This document shows, piece by piece, positions 33,559-44,150 of a stretch of 64,000 nt of DNA. A program made the position numbers and the translations under genes. Source of the stretch: Xiphydria camelus. Taxonomy: Eukaryota > Arthropoda > Insecta > Hymenoptera > Xiphydriidae. Location: NCBI GenBank assembly GCA_963678675.1, contig OY783195.1, forward strand, positions 2,428,001 through 2,492,000, written 5' to 3'. Under the pieces are notes generated by a model. It saw only the letters and a program-made list of their open reading frames with translations. It was not told where the DNA came from and ran no database searches. Position 1 is the first letter of the stretch. Each line of letters opens with the position of its first letter.

Positions 33559-33789
33559 CACTAATAAAAAAGTGATGCTTCTTTAGAATAAATATGATAA
33601 TCGAATATTCCCAATAGAGAGAGCGCATTTATTTGATTCGAATGAATATCGATTAGATTTACGTCAATATTCTTGACTGAACTGAATAATGTTTTTATCT
33701 AATCGGTACTCATTCAAACCAAATAAATTTGCTGTTAGGAATATTCCACTAAAATATTCATTTGAAACGAACACTTTTTTTTCTCAGTC
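33559..33789. mobile_element. MITE family E, diverged
   Basis: CACTAATAAAAAAGTG... to ...ACACTTTTTTTTCTCAG. Arms GAATATTCCCAATAG and CTGTTAGGAATATTCC. TA at 33557-33558, only four bases from the end of the F copy. Confidence 0.65.
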
Positions 33790-34219
33790 AAAATGTATGC
33801 AGGTATATATGAGAAGTCGCGTAGGGATAGTCAAAGTTTCGCCGGTGCTGCGGTACCTCACGTATACAGAGAGGCACTGTCTAACGGAGGCGCGATGCAC
33901 GAACTGCCGAATCCATTAAAAGCGAGCCGTTATAAATAACGAGGCGATAAGGCGCTTCTTCGCGATCACGCGCGCGCGGAGGGACCGTGTGAGTGGGTCG
34001 TAAAGGTGTTCCGCTTTAGGAGGTTCGTACGGGGTGTGGCTTAATTTCGTCAATAATTATTCGCCGACAAACGATAAAACTAATTAGTCTGCAGGGTGAA
34101 TGTTAACCAACAATCAAGGTGATCGATACTTATATCTCACCGATTATTGCAGCCTTGCTATTTGTCGGTGATATAAGAAATGATGAAATTAATTTACACG
34201 CCATTTTTTCGAATGTTTA
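33790..34219. other. Unique sequence
   Basis: No gene or repeat recognised. Confidence 0.3.
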
Positions 34220-34439
34220 CACAGAGAAAAAGAATTAGTAGGATCTACTGATCAATTAAATCTCTTTTCTCATATTAATTTGATATTTCTTCCTTGCAAC
34301 CACATACCTACTATTTTACCTGATTGTAAGAAAGAGATGCCTAATTGATGTATTAAAAAATGTCATCGATGTAAACAAATAATTACTTGCGACCCTGCAA
34401 GTAATTTTCAGTAGATCCAACTAATTCTATTTCTCTGTG
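34220..34439. mobile_element. MITE family C, TA-flanked
   Basis: CACAGAGAAAAAGAATTAG... to ...AACTAATTCTATTTCTCTGTG with TA on both sides (34218-34219, 34440-34441). It is missing part of the left inner arm relative to the 31.2 kb copy. Confidence 0.8.
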
Positions 34440-34926
34440 TAGATCCAATCATGGTTTACTCGTCGAAATATTATACATATAAGAATGCTCGCCGATGCAT
34501 ACTCTCTTTCACGGTAATTCGAATAATTAATTAATTTTACAGCGATAAGCGATAACCGCGCCGGGATCAACTGCAACGCGATTACTAGATCATTGACGGT
34601 TAGCGGCAGAGCGCGTTAAACTCCGATCCCTGTTGCGTTTCGATTAGTCGCGAGCGATTGTCTCCGATCGGATAAATAATTGACGGTTGGCGGCCGTGCA
34701 GCGCCGGTAATCCGGGCCGCGGAAGGTGAGCCGCCAGGCGGTGGTAGTCGTTTGTTTCGCGAATCGAGATAATTGAGTGGCGTTTAGTAGCCGAGCGACC
34801 GATAAAACTGGGTACCTTCATGGCCGCTGTCCTATTCCCGGCTGCCCGTGCGCGCATACCTAGACACACGTGTGCTCGGAAGATAGGCGACACGATTGGC
34901 TTTCAACGTTTATGCGTAGTGGAAAA
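34440..34926. other. Unique sequence
   Basis: No gene or repeat recognised. Confidence 0.3.
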
Positions 34927-35285
34927 TTTTATTTTGGAATCGATCCACCGATCTTTGTATGTAAAAATCAACAGATTCTTCTCGGTGTTAATCCAACATT
35001 TTTTCGTGTTAAAATATACGCAAACCGAAAAATCGGTTAACCGATTCCAGCAAAATGCTACGAAAAAGTTGTGGTCGATTATCGACGCTCAAAAGTGCTC
35101 CTTGCTGTTATTATTCAGACGTTTTTCATGTAAAAATAAACGCAAAGAATGTCAAATTAACACAAAAAATCGGTTAACCGATTCCAGCAAAATGCTACGA
35201 AAAAGTTGGGGATTGAATACCGACGTATACAAAAGTGCTCCTCGCTGCAATATCGTTATTCAGACGTTTAAATGCGAGAAAACGG
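34927..35285. repeat. Family M sequence with internal tandem duplication
   Basis: Begins like other M copies (TTGGAATCGATCCACC, AAATCAACAGATTCTTC). A unit starting CGGTTAACCGATTCCAGC and ending TTATTCAGACGTTT occurs at about 35034-35130 and again at 35168-35275, with CAAAATGCTACGAAAAAGTT identical in both. Confidence 0.65.
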
Positions 35286-35621
35286 AGCAGCAATCGCTTC
35301 TCGATCACCGATATGCGTACAGCAATCGACGCGACGAGCGGAGAGAGCATTACCCCCGCGTCGAGAGAAAAGAGAGACCCGCTCTCCCGGGGCACAAAAT
35401 AGACGCAACAGCGGTACGTGCCTTGAGACGGCAACACGCGTTCCCTTGCCCACGTGTTTACGTACACTTCGCTGTCACTGTACACCATATCAAATATTAT
35501 ATAGCCCAGGCAAACTCCGCGGCAATCCTCGCCTGGTCGTGTTCGAGCAGACGATTTCCCCGCGATCGTCCTCGATTCGTACGAGGATCATTGCGATAGG
35601 GACAATCGTATGGGTTGCGCG
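35286..35621. other. Unique sequence
   Basis: No gene or repeat recognised. Confidence 0.3.
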
Positions 35622-35867
35622 CACTGATAAAAAAATTTGGTCGATTTAACCAAAATCTCGCGAGACAATGCCCAAACTGTTCGGTTAAATATGGATCCTC
35701 TCAATCGGTTTGGTTAAACTGACCATTTGTTGGTTAGAACAACTAAATATTTAGATGGAATAACTAAGTATTTCGTTCAACTATAACCAGTACTTTTGCA
35801 ATTAGAATAACTAAGCGCGTTTAGCCGGATGCGTTTTGTCACTTCAACCCAATTATTTTCTTCGGTG
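35622..35867 (-). mobile_element. MITE family A, full length, reversed
   Basis: CACTGATAAAAAAATTTGG... to ...CAATTATTTTCTTCGGTG. Contains CAATCGGTTTGGTTAAACTG, AATATGGATCCTC and GATGCGTTTTGTCACTTCAA, the A blocks in reverse. Confidence 0.8.
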
Positions 35868-36430
35868 CGTGTTACCGAGGAGGTCGAATAAATTTTCTCA
35901 TGAACTGTGCACGCGTAGCACGCGCACAGAGGTGTCCTTCGTACGCGAAGCCCGCGTTCCCCCGCCGTCCTCTTCAGCGGCAATAAAGTAAGCCCTCGAA
36001 AGCGCCACGAGAGGTGGTCAAGAGCGGCCGTGGAACGCGAACCATGTGTCCCCGATAACGCGGGATCGCACCGTAAAACAGATAACGCTGCTCCTTGTGC
36101 ATCGGAGCGAGGCGCGGGGACCTTCCCCGACTGCCGCGACGACGAGGGCAGCGAAGCTGTCCGACGTCCGCGCACTCAACGACGCGAGACACTTGAGAGC
36201 GCGCGTCGCGAAGAGTTCCCCGACCTCGGCTGCGGGGCGGGAGAGTCGTCGAGCTCTCCCTCGACGCGGCGACGGTTGAGAAAGGTTCACGAGGAAGCTT
36301 ATCGGTCATTGTTCGCGCGTTCGCCGTCACCGATACGACGATTCCGCGGAAAAGCAGGTGTGGACCCGATCGTCGGTCAACTGGAAGTCGACGCGCGATC
36401 GTCGTCGAGATATCGCGGGATGATAAAACA
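35868..36430. other. Unique GC-rich sequence
   Basis: No supported gene. Confidence 0.35.
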
Positions 36431-36657
36431 GGGTGAAAGTGGGGAACATGTCCAGGTCCTGTTCACACCTTTGGACGCGATTATCTCGAAACGCAGCGGA
36501 GATACGTGAAAGCTCAAGAGCGGCTTTTTTCCAGCAAAAAGGCAGACGAACAACTTTTGCTTGAACTTTTTCTCGATATCTCCAATCGTCTTGAAGATAA
36601 TCGACTTTGAACTCGCGCACCTCGACCGGAGCGCTCGACATCCCCCCACTTTCACCC
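36431..36657 (+). mobile_element. Family N element with GGGTGAAAGTGGGG ends
   Basis: A 227-bp element with ends GGGTGAAAGTGGGG and CCCCACTTTCACCC. Internal GACGCGATTATCTCGAAACG is shared with the copies at 25.7 and 47.8 kb. This is the most complete copy. The ends do not match the CACTGAG group. Confidence 0.7.
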
Positions 36658-37372
36658 TTTCGAAAATCCACGTCGATCCTTCCCACCCCTTCCGCGTATC
36701 GACCACCTCCCGGTGCGGCCGCGTTGCGTCGCCGTCGACGTGGCTGCGACGCGGGTGAAGAAAAAAAAAAGAAAATCTGTAGAGCTAATTCGCGTGCAAG
36801 ATAATGCGCAGTAATGCCGCGGTATCGGCGAAATGGTCTCTGCCGAGTCACGAGGGGGTCGGGCAGGGAAAGGCCACTGTCGACTTGCGCCCGGGGGTGC
36901 GGTAAGGAGATTTTATCGCGTCTTCCCCCCCGCCGTAACTACTTCGCCCTTCCCACCCTGATGACAATATCGCGTGGCCACTGAGATAACCGCTCGTGTC
37001 ATTCCTACATCGACTACTTTCCAGACCAACCACCGGCCACGTCCACCCCTCGGCCGTCGTCGACCGCCGCCGTCGTTACACAACCGCGGTCGGTTCCTTG
37101 TACTTACAGGACCCTTCGTTCGTCCCGCGCGGCGGCGCGGATGGACACAGCCTAGAAGCGATCGCATCGAGCGTCGACGAGAGTCGAGTCACCGTTTCGT
37201 GCGTGGGAAGTGCTGCCGTCTTCTTTCCACGTCTCCTTTGTACGCGGCGTTCCGATTTCTCAATCCCTATGACTTTCGCCCGAATCGAAACTGTTCCGGT
37301 TTTTTTTCGGAAGTCTGAGAATCTCGAGACACCGAAAAAGGCCATTCTCGCTCCGTGCATACGAACACTTAA
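36658..37372. other. Unique GC-rich sequence
   Basis: CpG-dense. A GTAAGTAC donor-like site on the minus strand at about 37105 has no matching exon. No gene called. Confidence 0.35.
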
Positions 37373-37964
37373 CCCTTTGCACTCCGCGGGGTGGCACGCT
37401 TCCACTCCGCGGGCACCTCTACGGTGCCCCGGGCGGATGATGCCTCCTATACGGCATTCGGACGGTTTGGGGGGTACTCGATATCTTTATTTCCGACGCG
37501 CTATGAGATATTCTTAGCGATGCTGTAACAGTGCTCCGGCAGTTTGGAACTCTGTATGTTTATTTCCCGTGTTTATTTATCGACGCCGCTCTACGGCGGG
37601 CGTCCACGTGCATCGCTCGGGCAATTTGACACGTCCACTCGAAGTATTGCCGCATCCACACACCGAGGGTTTGGAAACTCAATGTTTCTTTTCGATGTGC
37701 GATAATGCAGACCAGGCGGTATAGACGCGTGTCCTGACAGACCGAGGATGCATCTTGGGAATTGTTGCACTGGATATATCATACGAAAACTAATTACAGA
37801 GTATAATATTTACCGGTTTTGTTTTACTCGACGGAAAGATAAATGAATTAATGGAATTTTGTTATTTGTATACGTTAGTCGAGTATACAATTATTGTTAA
37901 GTACCTGTAAAACGCTTCCCTAGTATAGCCGCAATATTGCCAAAATCGCCCGGAGTGCAAAGGG
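37373..37964. mobile_element. piggyBac-type non-autonomous element (592 bp)
   Basis: Ends CCCTTTGCACTCCG and CGGAGTGCAAAGGG are a perfect 14-bp inverted repeat, flanked by TTAA at 37369-37372 and 37965-37968. TTAA duplication and CCCTTTGCACTC-like ends are established piggyBac features. Subterminal CACTCCGCGGG repeats occur at the left (CACTCCGCGGGGTGG, then CACTCCGCGGGCACC). No transposase frame, so it would have needed one supplied in trans. Confidence 0.85.
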
Positions 37965-38068
37965 TTAACACTTGTCATATGTAGTTTGGTGAACGTGTGC
38001 GACTGTACACATGCATATCCACAGCGTTATTTGCTTCGCACGTATACCGCCATACATGCTCACTCTGA
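37965..38068. other. Short unique spacer
   Basis: About 100 bp between the piggyBac-type element and element P. Nothing recognised. Confidence 0.3.
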
Positions 38069-38414
38069 GGTATAGGGGGATTGGGTAACTGCACAAAACA
38101 GATAGAGTGCCATCTGTGGCACGCATCAAGCATTAAACAGATGCCCGTGGTATAAGCGCTGTTTACACGTTATTTTGGATAATAATTGAAGCATTTTACC
38201 TATGAGATTTAATCAATATTGCCTCAATTATAATAGAATATGGATTTCAAAGCATTTAAATAAATTCTTTCCGTAGAAAATCGTTATCAAAAGGTAAGTA
38301 CAAGCAGCGCCACCAAGCTGGATTTCTTGGCGAAACTTGGATGTACATTCTCTATATGTACATGTGTAACACAAACAAAAGCTACGTTTGTGAAGTACCC
38401 AATCCCGCTATAGC
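38069..38414. mobile_element. Inverted-repeat element P
   Basis: About 346 bp with ends GGTATAGGGGGATTGGGTAA and TACCCAATCCCGCTATAGC, inverted over about 20 bp with a few mismatches. Superfamily not determined, and no CACTGAG or TTAA signature. Single copy here. Confidence 0.6.
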
Positions 38415-39139
38415 GAATTAAATCCCTCAGCAATCGTCTCGCGGAAAGCGACATCCGAATCTTCCCCTAAAAAAGTCCCCGGCTTTCGGAAGGAGGTGAG
38501 AAGCACCCCCTCCTCCCCCAAAGGCGGCGGCGGTGGCGGCGGCTGGAGAAGGCGATGGTGATAGAAGTGGCGGTGGGTCGTGGAATGACGTTGCGGGAAA
38601 TGAGACTCGTAAAGCAATGCCAGGCACGCGAGCGAACGAGCAACTCGAAGGCGCCCCCCTCACCTCCTCGCACGGCTCACCGGTGTACCTCTCGCTTTGT
38701 ACGTCGCTCCGCGCTCCTCCACACGTATGTGCGTTCGCGCGCGGGACGCGTCGACGTGTACGAGCGACGGAGGTGGAGAGTAGGGGAAGGAAGAAGAGGA
38801 AGGAGACCGGCCGTTAGTTAGCGTGTCATCGAGCGCGTCGATTTGGGCTGGGTGTGCTCGATCTAACTTCGGCCGCGCGCGTTGTATTCCGGGTTGAGTG
38901 TGGCCCGCGCGCGCGCGCGCGATAAAAGGTTAACTCTGCCACCGTTTCGCGATATCTCGTGGCACGAGAACGAGCGCTCGAGCAATGTCGGGATCCTTGG
39001 GTGGCCGGGGGATGAGGTAGCGCGACTCGGCCGTTGCGAATCGAATGGTCTCGGGAGGCTGACGCGAAAGGTTGAAATGGTTCGTCACACGCTCGACCGG
39101 AAATCTCTTCCGACCGTCTGCGATAAATGTGAACGTCGC
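38415..39139. other. Unique sequence with (GGC)n and (CG)n
   Basis: GGC/GGT triplets at 38521-38545 and (CG)n at about 38909-38921. No supported gene. Confidence 0.4.
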
Positions 39140-39730
39140 ACACGTCAAGAAACTCATTTCTTTGTAATTAATAAATGTTCGATCCAATACGGCGAAATTA
39201 ACCTTTTATCGTGAATCAAGTAAATACAGTAGACTCTCGATTACCCGAAGCATTTGGGGGACCGAGGGTACACACCTCGGTTAAAAATAAAACTCGGATA
39301 ATCCGAAGTTCTTTTAAATTGCTCGTGGACGACGAAGAAAAATCCAAAAGGTGCATTATACGGTTTTATATTTACTTACACATGTATTTTATCTCACAAA
39401 GGAGTCTTTGATGGATTTTCGAGTTAATTTTTCGCCTCTCTTGGAAGCGGCTCATGTTTCGCCAACGTTGGAGAAACAGTAGATCATGCGGCGAAAATTT
39501 CATCTTTTTCCGAGAGAGCCCTCGGTTAACCGGGACTCGCATAACCGCGAGTCTACTGTATTCGTTAACCATTACGATATTTATTTGGCACAATCAGATC
39601 CTCCGAGGAAACTATTTGAATGAAATGAACATTCAAATAATTAACACATATTTCTTGCCCCAACGAACTATTTATTTCGCCGTACTAAAAATTACATTTA
39701 TTAACTGTTAATAATCTGTTCTCTCGGAGC
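39140..39730. mobile_element. MITE family B interrupted by a pogo-like element
   Basis: The left part contains GTAATTAATAAATGTTCG and CGTGAATCAAGTAAAT. After the insertion it resumes with TTCGTTAACCATTACGATAT and ends TCTGTTCTCTCGGAG. Compare the uninterrupted B copy at 42703. Confidence 0.7.
39227..39558. mobile_element. pogo/Tigger-type MITE nested in B
   Basis: A 332-bp element with ends CAGTAGACTCTCGATTACCC and CGCGAGTCTACTG flanked by TA (39225-39226, 39559-39560). CAGT...CTCG..TTA-CCG ends with a TA target are typical of pogo/Tigger elements. The inner pair GTTAAAAATAAAACTCGG / CTCGGTTAACCGGG is also visible. No transposase. Confidence 0.75.
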
Positions 39731-39740
39731 ACCTTACGCA

Positions 39741-39894
39741 CACTGTTAAAGAAATGCAGTTAAATCAACCAGATGTCGCCAACTGACTCTCCTTTAGTTT
39801 CAATAAAATCGACTCAATAAAAATATCACTCGCGTCAACTAAAGGAGAGTGAGTTGGCAATATTTGATTATTCGATTGCATTTTTTTATCAGCG
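39741..39894. mobile_element. Palindromic MITE V (154 bp)
   Basis: CACTGTTAAAGAAATGCAG... to ...TGCATTTTTTTATCAGCG. The inner arms CCAACTGACTCTCCTTTAGT and ACTAAAGGAGAGTGAGTTGG are nearly perfect complements. Single copy here. Confidence 0.7.
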
Positions 39895-39942
39895 CAGTTA
39901 TCCCCTTACGAGTCCGATGGTAAAATGAAATCTCAAAAACTA

Positions 39943-40173
39943 CACTGTGGGAAATAATTGCTGGATTTTGAACGAAGAACGTACGATTAAAATACTTAAA
40001 GAATACAAATTCTTAACCAAAGAACACATGTACTTGATTTACGAATACCTTCGTTTGGACAAGACATTCTTTCCGCACGAAGAAAACCATAGCTTGATTA
40101 TGGAATTATATAATTCTTTCAATTGAAAAAACAAAATGTTTAGCATCACAGCAATGTTTTCCTATTTGACGTA
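39943..40173. mobile_element. MITE family G
   Basis: CACTGTGGGAAATAATTGCTGG after TA (39941-39942). Shares AAGAATACAAATTCTTAACC and CGAATACCTTCG with the 51.5 kb copy, and GAAAACCATAGCTTGATTATGG with the 16.3 kb copy (reversed). The right end is decayed. Confidence 0.65.
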
Positions 40174-41071
40174 AAAAATTATTTTACCGCAAAGACTGCG
40201 ATTAAAAGAAATGCGGGAACTCTCGCCACGCTATACACAGAGTCGACCGGACACGACGCACATATCTACATTACCCGAAGGAGTGCGTTCGTCCGCGCTG
40301 AAACCGAGTAAAAAAAAACCAACCCTTTCGAGACGCCCACACGCCGCGGAGAGACAGGCCGCGGCGACGAGACCGCTCTAACGACAGCCGGCTTATGCGC
40401 GGACACGCGCGTTATCCGTCACGGGTTGTTCTTCGCGTCTTTCATACCCCGTCGCCTTTCGCGCGGTCGCAGCGCCTCGCGGCGCGAGATATAAAGGATT
40501 CCGAGATTTAATAACTTAGCGAAAGAGCGATAACGCGACGAGTCGTTGCTTCGCTGCGAATAGTAAAGGGGGCGCGCTCGAAGGGAGGGAGAACGTCGTC
40601 AGTCGATGTTAATTCATCGGGCATTTATCGGCGCCGTTAACCGGCGTTCGAGAGTCGCCGGCGGCCGGGAAGGATACGCGGTACCGCTTGGTACACGAAA
40701 CGCAACAAGCGTGTGCGTCATTCCACGCGTTTACCGCGCGCAAATGGGCGACGGAGCGATGGTAATGCGCGCGCTCTGGGGTGGCGCGAGTCGACGCGGG
40801 GTCTCTTCCTGGAAAATTATACCGCCGCGGATGGCGGGATCGATTTTTCTCAGAGATCGGGAAGAATTCGGGGGATCTGTTGCGCTTAGCGATCGTATTC
40901 CTGAGTATCGGTTGAATTGAAAGACGTTCAACTTCCGGATGCTCGGTCCGAGGAACTCTAAACTCCACGGAGAGATCGGTATAACGAATTTTACCGAGCA
41001 TACGATAAAAGAGGCATAAAAAATGTATAAAGCTTTTCAGCTGCTTCGCACAGTGCGGTGGAGTAACTTCT
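40174..41071. other. Unique GC-rich sequence
   Basis: CpG-dense. Frames occur on both strands with no recognised domain. Confidence 0.35.
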
Positions 41072-41607
41072 TTTTCGAAAACATTCAATCGTGATAGTTT
41101 ACAAGGAAAAATTATTCTTCGGCACATATAGAAACATCCAATGTACACTTATGCGTACCTCTGTTATTTTGAATACAATGACAAATCAATGTATCTTCAG
41201 TCTCTTGTAACCCGCGAACGATCAAACTGCGAAATAAACTCGATGTCGTCAATAAAAAAAATGACAAGATCCAGAGTAATTCTCTCTGTAGCAAGTGCCA
41301 CACGTGTGGCCTCCTGTGCGACAGCATAATTTTCCTTCCAAGAATATTAAATCGTGACGGTTTACATTAAAGTTTGCGCGCGGAAACATTATTCTTCGGC
41401 ACAGTAAGAGCATCCGAAAACCGTTATGCGTACCTTTTTTTTTTATCGTAAATGCAGTACAATTTACCGTATCGCTCTTTATGTGGCCTGTAAACAATCA
41501 AACTGCGAAATAGTCTCGACATCGTCAATGAAAAATGACAAAAAATCCAGAGTAATTCTTTCCGTGGCAAGCGCTGCGTGTATCCCCCCCCACCCCTGCA
41601 CGACAGC
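41072..41607. repeat. Tandem duplication of a family K segment
   Basis: Two diverged units, about 41072-41331 and 41335-41607. Each contains ATTATTCTTCGGCACA, a TTATGCGTACC block, CAAACTGCGAAATA, and CCAGAGTAATTCT near the end. The first part of each unit is related to family K at 3.9 kb. Confidence 0.65.
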
Positions 41608-42147
41608 TAAAGTACGACAGTCCCGAAGCGACGGTCCGCCGCCGTCCAGGCGTCACGTGCGACGCGTACCACTCCGAGGAGCACACCGCGTAATCGCGCC
41701 GCGCGGTAGGAGGAGAACAGAGCCGGGCCCGCTTATCGATCATCGCGATTTCAGCATTTTTTCAGCCTCGACCAATCGACGGGCGTCGTCGCCGCGATTG
41801 GCGCGCCGCGTATCGGCGATCGCGATTCTCGGGAGCGAGCGCCGAATATTTGCCAAACAATCGCCCGCGGCGGTAGCGGGGGTGGGGGGATGAAAGCTTA
41901 ATTAGATGATTAATTGTATAATCGCGAGCCGGAGGCAACAATGGTGCGCCACCTTATCGGCCGTGCGTGACTCTTAACAGCAACAACGGTCGTGGCACTT
42001 GTCCTCTCGTCGAGCGTCCAACAGAACGCGCGCGCGCGCGGCTATGCACTCGCCGTATATCGAGTGGACGATCGTAAAGAAACCGGTGATCCGTACGATC
42101 GATCCAGACGCAACGGAGAGAACGCTACCGTCTCCGGTGGTTGTTAA
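41608..42147. other. Unique sequence
   Basis: CpG-rich with a (CG)n run near 42030-42039. No gene recognised. Confidence 0.35.
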
Positions 42148-42656
42148 CCCTTTAAGTGGCAGAAGACTGGGACACATTTTAAAACACATTATATCAACTC
42201 TTTTTATGTATATAATATTTCTTGCCATGGAAAAAATTGTTTTCATATTTTTGAAAATTATAAATAAGGTAAGGTGGGGTAAGAGCGTACAAAAAAATAG
42301 ACGGGGCAAGTGCCTCATATCAATTTTTATTCAAGTTTCGTAGCGAATGGTGCTGCCGTCTTTAATTTGTAATTTTTGGTGAGTACGTATGTTAATTAAG
42401 CTGTTTTTCTAATCTAAGAGGTATTTCCGCAGTTGCTAACCTAAATTATTGTTTTTGTTGATTTGTTGATATAATGTGCTTGCCCCGTCTATTTTTTGGT
42501 ACGCTCTTACCCCACCTTACCTTACTTATTTATATTATTTTTTCATATGTATTAGAATTTACATTTCTCTTGTGTAGTATTAGATTTCCATGAAAACATC
42601 AGCTAGGAGACTTAGGCCTGGTGGGAAACTATTCTCCCAGTACAAGGGGTAAAGGG
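42148..42656. mobile_element. piggyBac-like element with nested MITE O
   Basis: Ends CCCTTTAAGTGGCAG and CAAGGGGTAAAGGG share a short CCCTTTA inverted repeat. TTAA at 42144-42147 and 42657-42660. Subterminal CTGGGA occurs at both ends in inverted orientation. The element is split by O, and its own sequence is only about 250 bp. Confidence 0.65.
42266..42527. mobile_element. MITE O with 43-bp terminal inverted repeats
   Basis: Left AAGGTAAGGTGGGGTAAGAG, continuing through GCGTACAAAAAAATAGACGG to GGGCAAG. The right end is its complement, with CGTACC for CGTACA. The long arms are almost unmutated. Superfamily unclear. Confidence 0.75.
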
Positions 42657-42702
42657 TTAAGGGCTGTCTTAGTTGGTAAAGCTGCCACGTTTCACATGCA
42701 CT

Positions 42703-42942
42703 CACCGAGAAAACAATTTAATTGTAGTTAATAAATGTTTCTTCGAATATGGCGAAATAAAAATTGTATTGAATCAAGTAAATGTTCGTTGATTATAACG
42801 ATATTTATTTGGCACAATTTCATTCCTCGAGGTAACCGTTTGAGTGAAATAAACATTATAATTAACATATATTTCCTTGTCCTGATAAAATATTTATTTG
42901 GCCGTACTTAAAATTACATTTATTAACTGTTAATAAACTGCC
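42703..42942 (+). mobile_element. MITE family B, best uninterrupted copy
   Basis: CACCGAGAAAACAATTTAATTG, GTTAATAAATGTTTC, GGCGAAATAAAAATTG, CGATATTTATTTGGCACAAT and ATTTATTAACTGTTAATAAA. The last few terminal bases at the right are lost. It serves as the reference for the interrupted copies at 14.2, 18.3 and 39.1 kb. Confidence 0.75.
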
Positions 42943-43994
42943 AAACTCATATGCAGTATATCTGGATAATAAACATCGGGTGGTGTTAACGAGAATTTAG
43001 ATCCGTTCTCATTTTCAAATAAATAGGATTTCACTGACGAGTACAGTATAGCCGCTTCCGGTAAAGGAAACCCCGCGAGTTATTATACGTGGTCTTCATT
43101 TTTCATGGTAAAGATTTTTCTAGAAAGGGAAAGGGATTTTTCATGAAGTTATGTTTCGATTAAGGAAACATTTATCAACAAATCTAAGATCACGTGTAAC
43201 AATTTGACGATCTCCTTGATCAGGAGGTTCATCGGCGAAATATTCTTTATCCGGGAATGAGAGTGGATTTAAAATGTAGAAAAAAAACATGATGGGGCTT
43301 CCCCAGTGAGTCCAATTAAATCGAAATCCTTAATCCGTCGACATCGCGGCCCAGCCTCTCGATTTCGGGACCGGAGCAGGACCTCGAGGCCCGTTCTCCA
43401 AAAATTTCCCACGGAAAGTTGGCATCGCGAGAATTTCGGTGAGCCCGACCCAGGAATACACCGAGATGAAAGAGGAGCGCGCGCTCGACATCGCGAGGGC
43501 GAATAATCGCCCGCGAGACGCGTCGCGCGGTTATTTTTAAGCGCTACCCGAACGAGCTACTGTTTCGCGTTCGACGGGGGCGAAGCGCGACACCGCGTGA
43601 TTCCCGGTATCCCAACTATAACCAGCCGTTTCGACGGAGCGCTTCTCGCGGAACGCGATAAAGTTCAAATTCTATGCTCGGCATCTGCCCTTCTGCGACG
43701 GAGATGCGGCTGTAATTCAGTTTTCTCACAAATTCTCGTTATCGCAGCTTCGAAGAATCAATGCAAAATTAGCGGGTCTCCGTGCAGCAATTCACACATA
43801 CATAATTCACATGAGACCAAATCCACATATGGATTACATGGAAAATATCAATAGAATTTACCCACCCTTGGTAGGTGTGTTATCTTTGCCAAAAGAAAAT
43901 GTTTACTTTCGATTTGTAAAGAAATAATAGATACAATGTGCAATTGTAAATTAATAATTCGTCAAAAGTGGAGAACTTGATCTTTAAAATGGCA
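42943..43994. other. Unique sequence
   Basis: AT-rich to 43300, CpG-rich 43300-43720, AT-rich again. No gene recognised. Confidence 0.35.
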
Positions 43995-44150
43995 CACCGA
44001 GAAAAATAACTTGGTCAATCAAACCGAAATTCTGGAGAAGACGTCCAAACCATTTCGTGAAACATGGATCCTCCATTTGTTTGGTTACATTGACCAATTT
44101 TTGGTTGGAATAACTAAACATTTCTTCGGAATAATCTTTCTTGCTCAGCA
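43995..44150 (-). mobile_element. MITE family A, internally deleted
   Basis: CACCGAGAAAAATAACTTGG, CATGGATCCTCCATTTG, TTTTTGGTTGGAATAAC, then a truncated TTCTTGCTCAGCA end. About 90 bp shorter than full copies. Confidence 0.7.

Noticed and set aside
37080..37150. Minus-strand TCCT|GTAAGTAC donor
   Set aside because: The only nearby acceptor gives a 44-nt segment in the wrong phase. It probably occurs by chance.
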